Assembly: GCA_036417435.1 (NCBI GenBank)
Contig: CM070904.1
Coordinates: forward strand, 42,008,408 to 42,072,407
Length of the DNA: 64,000 nt
From: Inia geoffrensis
Taxonomy: Eukaryota; Chordata; Mammalia; Artiodactyla; Iniidae
Direction of reading: 5' to 3'
Under the pieces are notes generated by a model. It was not told the DNA's origin. It saw nothing but the letters and a program-made list of their open reading frames with translations, and did no database searches. The translations under genes were made by a program, and so were the position numbers. Shown piece by piece: positions 12,330-23,600 of the stretch. Position 1 is the first letter of the stretch. Each line of letters begins with the position of its first letter.

Positions 12330-13707
12330 AAAAGAACTAATATTGTTAAAATGGCCATACTACCCAAAGCAATCTACAGATTTACTGTGATCCCTATCAA
12401 ATTACCCAAATTACCCATGATATTTTTCATAGAACTAGAACAAATAATACTAAAATTTATATGGAACCATAAAAGACCCAGAATTGCCAAAGCAATCCTG
12501 AGGAAAAAGAACAAAGCAGGAGGCATAACCCTGCCAGACTTCAGACAATACTACAAGGCTACAGTAATCAAAACATCCTGGTATTGGCATAAAAACAGAT
12601 GTATAGATCACTGGAACAGAATAGAGAGCCCAGAAATAAACCCACACACCTATGATCAATTAATCTTCGACAAAGGAGGCAAGATATACAATGGGAAAAA
12701 GTCTCTTCAGCAAGTGGTGCTGGGCAAGCTGGACAGCTCCAGGTAAATCAATGAAGTTAGAACACACTCTCTCACCGTACACAAAAGTAAACTCAGAATG
12801 GCTTAAAGACTTAAACATAAGACATGACACCTTAAAACTCCTACAAGAGATCATAGGCAAAACATTCTCTGACATAAATCGTACCAATGTTTTCTTAGGC
12901 AAAAGAAATAAAAACAAAAATAAATACATGGGACCTAATCAAACTTACATGCTTTTGCACAGCAAAGGAAACCATAAACAAAATGAAAAGACAACCTACA
13001 GAATGGGAGAAAATATTTGCAACTGATGTGACCATCAAGGGCTTAATTTCCAAAATATACAAACAGCTCATACAAAAAAAAAAAAAAAAAAAACCCAATC
13101 AAAAACTGTACAGAAGATCTAAAGAGACATTTCTCTAAAGAAGACACACAGATGGCCAACAGGCACATGAAAAGATACTCAACATTGCTAATTATTAGAG
13201 AAATGCAAATCAAAACTACAATGAGGTATCACCTCACAATGGTCAGAATGGCCATCATTAAAAAGTCTACAAATAACAAATGCTGGAGAGGGTGTGGAGA
13301 AAAGGGAGCCCGCTTACACTCTTTGTGAGAATGTAAGCTGGTGCAGCCAGTATGGAAAACAGTTCCTCAAAAAACTAAAAACAAAATTACCATATGATCT
13401 AGCAATCCCACTCCTGGGCATATGTCCAGACAAAACTATAATTAGAAAAGATACATGCAACACTATATTCATAGCAGCACTATTGACAACAGCCGAAATA
13501 TGGAAACAACCTAAATGTCCGTTGACAGCTGAATGGATAAAGAAGACGTGGTACGTGTATACAATGGAATACTACTCAGCCATAAAAAAGAATGATATAA
13601 TGCCATTTGCAGCAACATGGATGGAACTAGAGATGATCATACTAAGTGAAGTAAGTCAGAAAGAGAAAGACAAATATCATATGATATTACTTATATGTGG
13701 AATCTGA
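12330..13707 (+). pseudogene. L1 ORF2 C-terminal remnant
   Basis: ORF2 encodes the endonuclease and reverse transcriptase that copy L1 RNA into DNA at the chromosome. Only the part downstream of the RT core survives here. The first frame (to 12746) shows the conserved blocks [33 protein letters not shown] and [20 protein letters not shown]. Reading then shifts frame around 12690-12746, continues through [15 protein letters not shown], and stops at 13024-13026. An A-run at 13074-13093 follows. The last piece (13294-13707) has WKQPKCPLTAEWIKKTWYVY and TMEYYSAIKKND. With a frameshift, stops and no endonuclease or RT core, it cannot be functional. Confidence 0.93.
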
Positions 13708-14019
13708 AGTATGACACAAATGAACCTACCTACAAAACAGAAATAGACTCACACAGAGGACAGACTTGTGGTTGCCAAGGGGGAGGGAGATGGGGGAGGG
13801 ATGGCCTGGGAGTTTGGGGTTAGCAGATGCAATCTATTACATATAGAATGAATAACAACAAGGCTTTACTGTGTATCACAGGGAACTATATTCAATATCC
13901 TAAGATAAACCATAATGGAAAAGAATATTTTAAAAATGTATATACATGTATAACGGAATCACTTTGCTGTACAGCAGAAATTAGCACAACATTGTAAATT
14001 AACTATACTTCAATTTTAA
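12330..14019 (+). mobile_element. 5'-truncated L1 with intact target-site duplications
   Basis: Begins inside the C-terminal third of ORF2 and runs through the 3' UTR to a short A-rich end. A perfect 14-bp direct repeat, aaaagaaaagaatg, flanks it at 12316-12329 and 14020-14033, as expected for target-primed reverse transcription. The 3' UTR carries a G-rich tract (13779-13800) followed by 'gcagatgcaatctattacat' and 'ctttgctgtacagcag'. It resembles the element at 28812 more than those at 16163 and 62825, so it belongs to a different 3' UTR subfamily. The ORF2 remnant is described separately. Confidence 0.93.
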
Positions 14020-14033
14020 AAAAGAAAAGAATG

Positions 14034-14568
14034 TGACTGGGCCACTAGTAAGCACAAGCTTATCGATAATGTATTAATGACAATTGTTAAATGCATTATT
14101 TAGCATTCAATCCATAATATGACCCCATTAATTTAATATAAACCAAATAACTGCAAGGCGGGGATGAATACATGAGCAGAAAAGTGGATGATGAGTGAGA
14201 GAAGGCAGGACACTCATCCCAAGATAAAATACAAACATGTATTTGTAATGTCCAATGATTATTTTGGGAAAACTAACATATTTCTCCTCCAATGCTGAAT
14301 ATCTGTCCTGGAAAATATCAATCATTTACTTTGACATTGTTCCTTTTATTCAAAGATGTAATGTTGATCTAGTGTAGGTAAACAAACTTTTCACCTCTTC
14401 TCTTTGAAATGATGCCAAATGAGATCATAGACTGATACATGGGGGGAAATTGTTCACCAAGCCATTCTCATTATTAAGAATGCTAAAAATGTATAGAGAA
14501 CCCATTTCTCATTTCATAGAAGATTGATGTTTTTTATTATACTATTTCTAAATCTTGATTCTAAAGAT

Positions 14569-14610
<42 letters not shown>

Positions 14611-16162
14611 GATAGATAGATAGAGACAGACAGATGATGAATGAGCCATGGAGTCTTGCTTGGATGAAACAAGGTGCTGCTGCCCTTAGTACCTTTATCT
14701 GAGCATCTGTGCTTTGTTCTCCTGAGATCCACCTTCAGGTGTGAGGCATTACTTGACAATAGTTAGGTGAGGAAAAGGTAAGGTTGTTAAAAAAAAAGTA
14801 TCATCATTCCCCAAACCCTTCCCTCTCTCTCACTCTACATATACCTCCTGACTTCACAATATACCAACACAGACTAATAGTTCTAAAGCTATGTTGCCTC
14901 TGGAGGAAATACTTTAAATGAGGAAGGATGGGAGATGGGAAACCTCCCTCTGGGTTTGCTTTCCTAAAACTGGGATTTTATATTGAAATTTGGTTCCTCG
15001 GGAGGTTTTCTACTTGCAGGTCAGTGCAGCATACTAAGATTGGGGGTTGGTGAAATCTGATTCTTCTCTCAGAGAAACTGGAAAACAGCAATGTGAGAGG
15101 GAAGATGGAAAGAGAATTTGCATGATGCTTTGAAAGCAGTCACCTTCCTGGGCCTGTTAACCTTAGAAACAGATGCATATGGAAACTGAGGATGAGACAT
15201 TGCTTTGCTAAAACCGTCCACATTCACATGGCTCTTGGAAAGTTTTCATGTACCCCAATACGCAAAGATTACTGTTCTAGATAGGGAAATTGAGGACAGG
15301 AAAGTTAAAGGACTTATCCACATTTCTACAGTTATTTGTACAGTAAGGACTATAATCAAGGCTGAAACAATTTAATTAGGAGGTCTTGCAATTTATAAAT
15401 TACACATTCCCCATGCAATCTTTTTTCAGATATGAAACTCAAATTCATGAGAAATCAAGATGATCCACATGGTTTCATTGTGGAAAAGCTCAGGGCTTAT
15501 GATTACTGTAAACGTGGTTATGCATTATCTCTAGTTTTGTCTTATAAAAGCCAGGCATTTGTGAATTATTACAGAGTATGAAATGAATATGTATACATAA
15601 CCAATTCTTCTATCAAAAAACTCTGAGGTGTGTTTTACATTTTGCTATTGCTCAAGAATTTTATATTGACATTTTCTGGAATAAGTGCACTAGGGACAGG
15701 AGTTTTTACGACTTCCCCTAGAAATATTTCTGTAATAGAGACTCCAGTGTGATGTATATAGTGTGCTAATTTTTATAGGGAAGTAGAAATTGGGCAGACA
15801 CAGACTGAGGTTCTCAAAATATAGAACTATTGAATTAATCGAGTTGACAGTGCAAAAAGAATTTAAATTGATACTCCTGAAAATTATCTGAAATGTTTTC
15901 TCTTGACGTTAGCAAGCTGTGTCCCTGAAAAGCGTATTAAAATTTTACCAGTAACTTGTCTTCATGGTAGTTTCGAAAACATGTAAGGAGAAATAGATAT
16001 GCGTGCAATATTATGTACGTTTCCCCAAATAAACAATGAACTTGTTATAGAGAGAGGGGAAAAGTAAATTTAAATTGAGGTTATCAAAGGTAAATTCAAA
16101 TTCACCAGTAAGTCAACAACAGTGAACACTAGAATAAATAACTGAAATGAAGACAAATGAAC
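14034..16162. other. Unassigned sequence with a GATA microsatellite
   Basis: Apart from the tetranucleotide repeat at 14566-14636, no repeat family, exon or RNA gene was recognised. Composition is AT-rich. Confidence 0.5.
14566..14636 (+). repeat. (GATA)n microsatellite
   Basis: About sixteen gata/agat units, with a one-unit phase break near 14611 and gaca-type units at the right end. Long, fairly pure runs like this are usually length-polymorphic. Confidence 0.97.
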
Positions 16163-16743
16163 GACTATGGAGAACAGTATGGAGGTTCCTTAAAAAACTA
16201 AAAATAGAATTACCATATGACCCAGCAATCCCACTACTAGGCATATACCCAGAGAAAACCATAATTCAAAAAGACACATGCACCCCAATGTTCACTGCAG
16301 CACTATTTACAATAGCCAGGTCATGGAAGCAACCTAAATGCCCAACGACAGATGAATAGATAAGGAAGATGTGGTACATATACATACAATGGAATATTAC
16401 TCAGCCATAGAAAGGAACAAAATTGGGTCATTTGTAGAGATGTGGATGGACCTAGAGACTGTCATACAGAGTGAAGTAAGTCAGAAAGAGAAAAACAAAT
16501 ATATTAACACATATATATGGAATCTAGAAAAATAGTACAGATGAACCAGTTTGCAAGGCAGAAATAGAGACACAGGTGTAAAGAACAAACATATGGACAC
16601 CAATGGGGGAAAGCAGGGGGTGGGGTGGCGGTGGGATGAACTGAGAGATTGCGATTGACATAATATATACACTAATATATATAAAATAGATAACTGATAA
16701 GAACCTGCTATATAAAGAATAAAATAAAATTCAAAAAAAAAAA
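16163..16743 (+). mobile_element. 5'-truncated L1 (ORF2 end and 3' UTR)
   Basis: Starts at the ORF2 block encoding [20 protein letters not shown] and [19 protein letters not shown], continues to WKQPKCPTTDE, and then hits a stop where the family has tryptophan (tgg to tag at 16357). The rest of ORF2 and a 3' UTR of the 'gggatgaactgagagattg' type follow, ending at an A-run (16733-16744). The 3' UTR ends earlier than in the copies at 4068 or 62825. A possible decayed target-site duplication is agacaaatga (16151-16160) against agataaatgg (16744-16753), 8 of 10 matching. Confidence 0.92.
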
Positions 16744-16921
16744 AGATAAATGGAAAAAGAAAGATACCCCAGAGACAATCAATGCAATTTGAGAATTATT
16801 AAGTTTTGAAAAGTCTGGAATCTTTACTCATTGTATAATGGTAATTTAAAAAAATCAAAAATCTTAGGCAGGAAACTATAGTCTATAGTTCCAGATGAGA
16901 GGTATTATCAAACTCATTCTG
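16744..16921. other. Short unique spacer between L1 and SINE
   Basis: Contains a small near-perfect palindrome at 16874-16890 (aactatag, t, ctatagtt). Nothing else recognised. Confidence 0.5.
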
Positions 16922-17271
16922 GGGACTTCCCTGGTGGCACAGTGGTTAAGAATCTGCCTGCCAATGCCAGGGACAAGGGTTTGAGCCCTGGTCCGGGAAG
17001 ATCCCACATGCTGTGGAGCAACTAAGCCTGTGTGCCACAACTACTGAGCTTGCACTCTAGAGCCCGTGAGCCACAGCTACTGAGCCTGTATGCCACAACT
17101 ACTGAAGCCCGCACGCCTAAGAGCCCATCTCCGCAACGAGAAGCCACCATAATGAGAAGCCCACGCACTGCAACAAAGAGTAGCCCCCACTCACTGCAAC
17201 TAGAGAAAGCCCACGTGCAGCAACGAAGACCCAACGCAGCCAAAATTAATTAATTAATTTAAAAAAACCCT
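16922..17271 (+). mobile_element. CHR-2-like SINE, long body
   Basis: Full-length cetacean-type SINE. The head is gggacttccctggtggcaca with tRNA-like boxes. The body has repeated 'ccacaactactgagc' units, 'aatgagaagcccacg' and 'gacccaacgcagccaaaatt', then an attaatt-rich tail. Flanked by a 9-bp target-site duplication, ctcattctg, at 16913-16921 and 17272-17280. Confidence 0.95.
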
Positions 17272-17606
17272 CTCATTCTGTAGTTTGATATTTGACAATC
17301 TACACCAGTCATAGGTTACTTGAATAATAAAACTGCTTTGTACAGATATTTTAAAAATCAAATTACAGGTGTAAATTCTGGTGAGATGAATGTGAAACAG
17401 GGTTAATTTTTTTCTTAATAGCAAACAAATATGATGACTAAAGATCGAATTATCATGTATGCTTTGAGTGTGTGTGTGTTTGGAGATAGTTGAAAAATAT
17501 ACTAAATTCGAATTCTAGTTGATACCTTAGGTTGCAAAGGAAAATTGTAATTGAAAGTTACTATTAAACCAAGAGATTAAAGTAGTTATTAGAAAGTATC
17601 CAAAGA
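17272..17606. other. Unassigned spacer between SINEs
   Basis: AT-rich, no element recognised. It separates two same-strand SINEs. Confidence 0.5.
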
Positions 17607-17702
17607 GGGGCTTCCCTGGTGGTCCAGTGGTTAAGACTCTGTACTTCCACTTCAGGGGGCATGGGTTCAATCTCTGGTGGGGGAACTAAGATCCTGCATG
17701 CT
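17607..17702 (+). mobile_element. CHR-1-like SINE, short
   Basis: Head ggggcttccctggtggtcca, then 'ttaagactctgtacttccac' and 'gggggaactaagatcctgca'. This is the CHR-1 type, which has an extra pyrimidine-rich piece before the B box. It ends after about 96 bp, shorter than usual. A target-site duplication tccaaaga lies at 17599-17606 and 17703-17710. The 3' end of the SINE was later copied in the tandem duplication at 17688-17779. Confidence 0.88.
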
Positions 17703-17779
17703 TCCAAAGAACTGTACACAATTTTACATTACCAAGATCCTGCATGCTTCCAAAGAACTGTACACAATTTTACATTACC
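17688..17779 (+). repeat. Perfect 46-bp tandem duplication across a SINE end
   Basis: Bases 17688-17733 and 17734-17779 are identical. The unit starts inside the SINE (aagatcctgcatg), crosses the SINE's 3' target-site duplication (tccaaaga) and ends in flanking unique DNA (attttacattacc). It therefore arose after the SINE inserted. Confidence 0.98.
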
Positions 17780-18025
17780 ATTTTCAACACATATTCAAGT
17801 GGAGAATGGCTAGTCTGGCATGTGATCAAACAGTCAGATAGCACCTCCAGAGATTACTCATGAGACTACTGATCACTTCATTGCCTCCCAAAGTACCCTG
17901 GTGTTTGTGACTCTACACAGAAGCACTAGGTGAATACAAAATATTCAAGTTCTAAATTCCTCTAGTACTCTGCATGTTTTGGAGCAGAAAGAATGCAAAT
18001 TACTTGACCTTCAATAAGACTTTGA

Positions 18026-18304
18026 GGGACTTCCCTGGTGGCACAGTGGTTAAGAATCTGCCTGTCAATGCAGGGGACACAGGTTCAATCCCTGGTCCAG
18101 GAAGATCCCACATGCCGCAGAGCCACTAAGCCCACGCACCACAACCACTAAGCCTGCGCCCTGGAGCCTGCGAGCCACAACTACCGAGCCTGCGCACCGC
18201 AACTACTGAAGCCCGCGTGCTCTAGGGCCTGCATGCCACAACTACTAAGCCTGCATGCTACAGCTAAGGCCCAACACAGCCAAAAAGATAAATAAAAATT
18301 TAAA
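18026..18304 (+). mobile_element. CHR-2-like SINE, long body with internal shortening
   Basis: Head gggacttccctggtggcaca, then 'gtccaggaagatcccacatg' and repeated 'ccacaactac' units. It ends 'ggcccaacacagccaaaaag', 'ataaataaaaatttaaa'. It lacks the 'aatgagaagcc' part present in the copy at 16922. A decayed duplication is likely: aagactttg on the left against aagcctttg on the right. Confidence 0.93.
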
Positions 18305-18611
18305 AAGCCTTTGCCCAGCTCCAACAGTCGTTTCTAAAAATTAAGTCAGATTTGAAAATAACGTCATCACGTACCCCTGGGGACTGAGTTTCCATCCATG
18401 AAAAAATGAAAGAGAATAAGCAGGTCTAGACAGAGGAAGCGTAAACTGAGAAATCCTTTAAGGACAGGTCTCGGAGAACAGTTTTAGATGTAATCTGGGA
18501 GACGGAGTGTACAGTGACATCTCCAAATTTGCTGATGACACCAGCTCTTCCTGATAGTGAAGTGCCAGGGTGACATGAATAAACTGCAGGGATATCTTGA
18601 GAGACTGCAGG

Positions 18612-18735
18612 AGTAAGCCAAAAAGTAGTAACTGAGCTTCAGTTTCAGAAAGTGTAAGGAAGCGCGCTAGATCTGGGGAAAATACGCTAAACTTTATTAC
18701 TGCATGACTCATGTATTCTCCATGCAAACAATCAT
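18612..18735 (+). repeat. Diverged direct repeat unit, left copy
   Basis: Pairs with 19120-19245 on the other side of the MLT1-type LTR. Shared words are gtaagc, actgagcttca, tttcag, gtaagg, tagat, atga-tcatg, attct-catgcaaa, in the same order and with almost no length change. I see no known repeat family in the unit itself. Confidence 0.8.
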
Positions 18736-18737
18736 AA

Positions 18738-19119
18738 TGTTACGGACGGAATGTTTTCACCCCTCCGCACCCTCATTCAATGCTGAAGCCCTAACCCCTA
18801 ATGTGATGGTATCTGGAGATGGGGCTTTAGGGAGGTGATTAGATTTAGACGAGGTCATGAGGGTTGGACCCTCAAGATGGGATTAGTATTCTTAAAAGAG
18901 GAAGAGAGATAAGAGCTCACTCCCTCTCTCTGCAATGAGAGGACACAGGGAGAAGGCAGCTGTCTGCAAGACAGGAAAAAGAACCCCCATGGGGAACAGA
19001 CTTGGCAGGCTCCTTGATCTTGGACTTTCTAGCTTCCAGAGTTGCGAGGAACCAATGTCTGTTGTTTACCCCACCCAGTCTATGGTATTTTCTTACAGCA
19101 GCCTGAGCAGACTAAGGTA
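18738..19119 (+). mobile_element. MLT1-type (MaLR) solo LTR
   Basis: Recognised from the ordered blocks 'gctgaagccctaacccctaa', 'tgtgatggtatctggagatg', 'gaggtcatgagggttggacc', 'gagaaggcagctgtctgcaa', 'ccttgatcttggactttcta' and 'cccagtctatggtatttt'. It starts TG and ends gactaaggta, close to the family end gactaagaca. No internal retroviral region follows, so it is a solo LTR of an old, non-coding ERVL-MaLR copy. The 61-codon frame inside it is chance. Clean target-site duplications are not visible. Confidence 0.88.
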
Positions 19120-19245
19120 GTAAGCTGAAAAACAGTGACTGAGCTTCACTTTCAGCACACGTAAGGTAGTACGTTAGATTTAAGGGAAATCCTCTCAACG
19201 TTACGTGTTGGATGAGTCATGCATTCTTCATGCAAATATTTGTTG
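19120..19245 (+). repeat. Diverged direct repeat unit, right copy
   Basis: Homologous to 18612-18735. Its left edge coincides with the right edge of the LTR. Its right edge runs into an antisense L2 fragment (tatttgttgagcacctac), which the left copy lacks. Confidence 0.8.
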
Positions 19246-19520
19246 AGCACCTACTATGTAACCAGGAGGGTGCTAGGCTCTGGGGATAGCAAGATAAAGA
19301 AAGCATGTTTTTCTCCTATTGGGGGAGGCAGAGCCATATAACTTATTATGTGACAAGAGCTATTTCAGGAACAGTAATAAAGAGTTCTGAGAACACAGAA
19401 AATTGATCCTGAGAGAACTAAGGAAGGCTTCTCCAAGTAGGTTACATTTGAGCTGTATCTTAAAGGCCAGGACGAGGGAGGAGCAGTTTTCCAGAAAGGC
19501 AAGAAAGGCAGGGAATGCAA
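19240..19520 (-). mobile_element. L2-like LINE fragment, antisense
   Basis: Begins with the reversed L2 end 'atttgttgagcacctactat', then 'ggtgctaggctctggggata'. It continues through the region usually reading 'aggaaggcctcactgag', 'tttgagctgtatcttaaagg' and 'caagaaaggcagggaatgca'. Old and gapped. Confidence 0.65.
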
Positions 19521-21234
19521 TGCTTGGTCTGGTCTGTTCGACTTATGTCTTGAAACTTTCCTTTAATTCTAAATAAAACGCTACCCAGAAACCTAACTTG
19601 AAAGGCATTAAAGCCACCTCTTGGCCTGGGCTTGCTTTGGATTCTTCACCTCTCCACCCGGCCCCCAGACACTGCCACGGATCATGGGGACTCTCGGAAT
19701 ACCCTGTGGAAACAACTGACATGGCCTGGCAATCAATCAATCAATCAATCGCTACTAAAATATCAGATTGTCAAAAATGTTTTGGAAACGACACTGAATT
19801 AAGCAAATCAGTCAGGTCTCTCTAGTCCAGGTTTTCTCAGTGCCTTTAGTATGCTATATCAGGAATCATGACTCTCCAAGTTGGGGGGCTATACAATATA
19901 CCATTTCCCAAACACCGTGCCTTTACTTTTCTTAGGGAATTTCAAAAAGGTTAGCCTCTGTGCCTACTACACTTCAGGAGACGTGGTGATGGCCAAATAA
20001 GGCTCATCTCGGACATAAGCAGATTTCACTTAGAATCCGGGTCTTCTGACACCCAGTTCAGTTGCTCTTTTTACCAAATTATTATGATTATTTTATGGAT
20101 ATAAGACTATGAAGAGTGGCCATTTTCTCCCACAAAACACTATTTTTTTACTTTTCTCAGACACTGGCTGGGGGTGCTGTTGGATTTTTACAGCACTAAA
20201 CAAATTTGTCTCTTTTTTAAAAAAAAACAAAAAAACTTTCATCCAGTTTCATTGTTTTCATGTGTACCAAGCTCATGTTTCTTTCCCAAAGCCCTCAGAG
20301 GCTATGACTCAAGTGCTATGTTAATTTTAAAATGTAAAGGAACGAAACATCTGTTATCATGACAGGCCCTCAGGACTTTCATTTTCGAATGAGAAGGGTG
20401 AGAAATAGATTTAGAAGCGAAGGGAGATAAAGACCCAGGTGATGCTCATTTAGCACAATCTCCAGATACTGGGAAAAAACTTCTCAGCAGTCAAGCTCAC
20501 AGAAATATCTTATCCTTCTCTCTGCCTTATAAAGTAGCCTCTGGCTCATCTGTGTCTTACCTTGACTCCCCACTGCTACATCTCCTGCACCAACTGCAAT
20601 CTTTACTTCTGAGGATATATCCCTTTGCCAAGTGGAAGATGATACTTTGAGCTGGGAAATTAAGCTTTGTTTTGTGGATTTATTTTTTAATCTAAGATCT
20701 GGGTCATCATTGTCTAGTTACCTCTTGACATTTATATTGTAGTACAGAAAAACAGAATTTGGGGGTAAGCATACAGGAGACAGGAGAACCACTGGGCATC
20801 AGTGCGTGAAAGTGACATCAGTCATCTGAGAAGCAACTTCCTGGAGAGAAATCCACACCAAAGCAAGTCAGAGCATCAAAAGAAGGAGGCATCCCCAAAG
20901 GGCACTAGGAATGGAGCAAAAGTCCAAGTGCAAGATAACCGGGTAGAAAACAGGAGAGAATGGGAGGGTTCAAAATGGAAGTCGGTGCTTACATACTGGA
21001 AAACGTCCATGAGACCAAAACACAGCCATGGCATATTTTTCAGAGGGTGTGATGGCTCTGACAGGCATAGAGGACATCCAGTGAGGGTTGTTACCTAGCA
21101 GAGAAAATTAGCACCTTTTACACTGTCACCACTTTGAAACTCCATGGAAAGTTTTATTTAATTTGACTGAGTAGGCAATTCTGGGAAGAGAGCAAAGGTC
21201 ACAATCTAATTCTGAAGAGAGTCTGCCAGCAACA
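19521..21234. other. Unassigned unique sequence
   Basis: No gene or confident repeat. Contains a five-unit (aatc) repeat at 19731-19750 and A-runs near 20220. The region 19890-20080 may hold a trace of MIR but is too diverged to call. The 98-codon frame at 20802-21098 is rich in Lys, Arg and Ser and matches no domain I know. Confidence 0.5.
19731..19750 (+). repeat. (AATC)5 microsatellite
   Basis: Five perfect aatc units followed by gct. Confidence 0.95.
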
Positions 21235-21470
21235 TTATCTTCATCTTCCAGCTATTGAGCACCTACTACATGTTCTATGAAAAACACTTTATGCCGTGTA
21301 TCTAATTTAATCTTAATAACACTCCTGTAGAGTGGCCTCTTTATTCTCATTTTATTGATGAGGAAACTATATTTCATGGAGTTAAGTAACTTGCCCTAGG
21401 TCATACTTGTCTTAGTTGTAAACACAGACTCATACCTTCTGGCTCTAGTGCCATTATACCAAGGAGAGCC
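21235..21470 (-). mobile_element. MIR SINE, antisense
   Basis: Shows the reversed MIR order: 'ttgagcacctactacatgtt', 'atctaatttaatcttaataa', 'ttattctcattttattgatg', 'aggaaactatatttcatgga', 'gttaagtaacttgccctagg', 'tcatac' and 'ctggctctagtgcc'. This is one of the clearest MIR copies in the window. Confidence 0.85.
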
Positions 21471-22345
21471 ACTCCCTGTCTTCTTTCTCCCTGTGCCCAT
21501 TTCAGACATGACTAATCAGTCACAGATCTCCTTCCCACTGTACATGGTTTCAGAATCCTTCTCAGCATATTATAGGGATCCACTACCAATCGGTCAGGGA
21601 ATACTTAAGAGGTAAGACCAGTGTTCTATCCCTGTTCTACACCATTCTGCATCCCTCTCTTACGTAGGCAAGCATGTGTAGACAGAGTAGGCTTGCAAAA
21701 TGGGACCAAGACCAGAGCCCAGATGACTAAGGAGATGCCTAAGAAAAAGAGAAAAAAAAAAAAAAAAACTGGCAAAACTTCAGTCCAGGAAAGTCAAATA
21801 AAACAGGGAAGTGCTGAAAGTCCTCTCAGTCCTGGCACAGTTAGGGAGTCAAAGAGTGGTACAACTGAGTGGTAGAAAAGGTGAGCTGAGATTTCAGGGA
21901 TGAGGCTGTTGCACTTGGCTTATGCTACTTCTTGAGTGTGCGCAACACTGGGACTGGATATTTTTACTGTAGTTGTAGGAAAATAAGTAAGGCAGAAGTA
22001 AAGAGAGCTGAGCTATTCAGGACTGGGCTTGCAAGGTAGTTTTAGTTGCCTTGTAGAAATCTGCAAGTACATGTATCTGACATGGACTGGTGAGCCATTC
22101 ATTAGAAACAACTAGTTCATTGATTTTTTTTCTTTCATTGAATTAACTGAGTCCAGCAGTTGAAATTAACATCTTTAGTCAAACAAATATTTGATTCAGG
22201 GGGAAAATTCTGTTAAAAAAAAAAAAGAATCTTTTGGAAGGAAAAAAAAGTTGTTATACTTAAGGGTTCACATTTTAACCAAATGGCACACAATATGTCC
22301 ATGTCAGATTAGCTGGAATTATTTTTAAGGTCGACAAAATCACAG
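21471..22345. other. Unassigned sequence
   Basis: No repeat family or exon recognised. A-runs occur at about 21750-21768 and 22215-22226. The 84-codon frame at 21621-21875 is broken up by the A-run and is very Lys-rich, so it looks like chance. Confidence 0.5.
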
Positions 22346-23060
22346 ATATTGACATACGTAATACTCTATGCTGATTACTAGAGTTTACAATGAATTTACA
22401 TTCTAGGAATGTAATGATGGATCACATGGTCACTGCCCCTGGGACCTTACATCTTATTAGAAGCAAAAGACATGTAAATAAATAGATGAAATATATTTTC
22501 CTCTTTGTAGTGATACACTTATATAGAGAGATTGAGAAGTATTATGGAAAAAACATACTTCTCTCTGGGGGTAGCTGGAGAAGGCTTCACACAGGCTGAG
22601 GATAAGCACAGGATTTGGCGAGGCAGAAAAATGGAGACGTGGGAAATGGAGATGAAGAAGGGATTAGGCAGAGGAAACAGAACTTGCAAAGGGACAGAGC
22701 AGAAAAAAAGCTACAGTGAGAGGAAGATCACCAGTGGTACAGAACGGCTCTACTGTGAAGTGCAAGGCCATGAGAGATAAGAGGCACGAGCTGAGGCTGG
22801 CCAGACAGACAGAGGCTGGGTTATAAATGGCTTTGTGTGTCATGCTAAGGAGTCCCGTCCCGTGATGAAAGTGTTGGAGCTTTTAGGTAGTTGTGCATTT
22901 TGGACAGATCACTGTGTATGTTGAGTGGAGGAAGCATTGGAGCATGATGAGATGGGATCCAGAAAGATCTGTGAGCAGAAAAAAGTGATTAAGACATGAA
23001 CTAAGGTGGAGGCAAAGGAGGTAGAAGGGTAAATTCCTGAGACATTGAACATCAACTAAC
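22346..23060 (-). mobile_element. Ancient L2-like repeat, antisense
   Basis: Contains ordered blocks I associate with a long old mammalian repeat next to reversed L2 ends: 'gaaggcttcacacaggctga', 'gaggaaacagaacttgcaaa', 'gcatgctaaggagtccc'-like text, 'ggacagatcactgtgtatgt' and 'tagaagggtaaattcctgag'. The family name is uncertain. Boundaries are approximate. Confidence 0.5.
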
Positions 23061-23304
23061 TCAGCTGTGTGGGTAAGGGGGGCAAAGAAGAGGCATACAT
23101 TCCAGCATTGCCCTGGGAGCAGGGACATAATGAATCAAGGGCAAAGAAGAAAGGGATTTTAGAAACAGCCAACCTGAAGTTTACAAGTGGGAACAGAGCT
23201 ACTGAAGTATTATTACATGTAGTTGAAAATATTTCAATAGCACTTTATATTAAAGGAACAAGAATAATTTTGGTAGAGAAGTTGGAATAAGTGAAAAAGG
23301 ACAA

Positions 23305-23600
23305 CAATTAAAAGAAAAGTCACTCAGAATCCCACTTCCTAGAGATAAACTATTGGTAACACTTTAGTACACCTGTAGGTGCTTCTAACACTTGAAACCA
23401 CATCAATTTAAAAAATATTGTGTCTTGCTTTTCTCACTTAATATAATGTCAAGGAAATATTTCTCACATTATTAAGAATTCTTCAAAAAACATGATGTTT
23501 AATGAATATATCACATTTGATCTCATAACGAACTACAGAGTAGTTCACTATTCCCATATTTTGGGACAAACAGTTCAGAATGATTAGACTGTAAGCACAA
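23305..23600 (-). mobile_element. Old L1M-like fragment, antisense
   Basis: The order 'actattggtaacactttagt', 'ttgcttttctcacttaatat', 'aagaattcttcaaaaaacat' and 'gatgtttaatgaatatatca' follows reversed L1M sequence. Coding potential is lost. Confidence 0.55.

Noticed and set aside
14566..14636. Regular short repeats that could look like an array
   Set aside because: A 4-bp microsatellite, with no repeat/spacer structure; not a CRISPR array. The DNA is clearly mammalian.
16874..16890. Small palindrome aactatag-t-ctatagtt
   Set aside because: Eight-base arms of low-complexity AT sequence are common in DNA of this composition.
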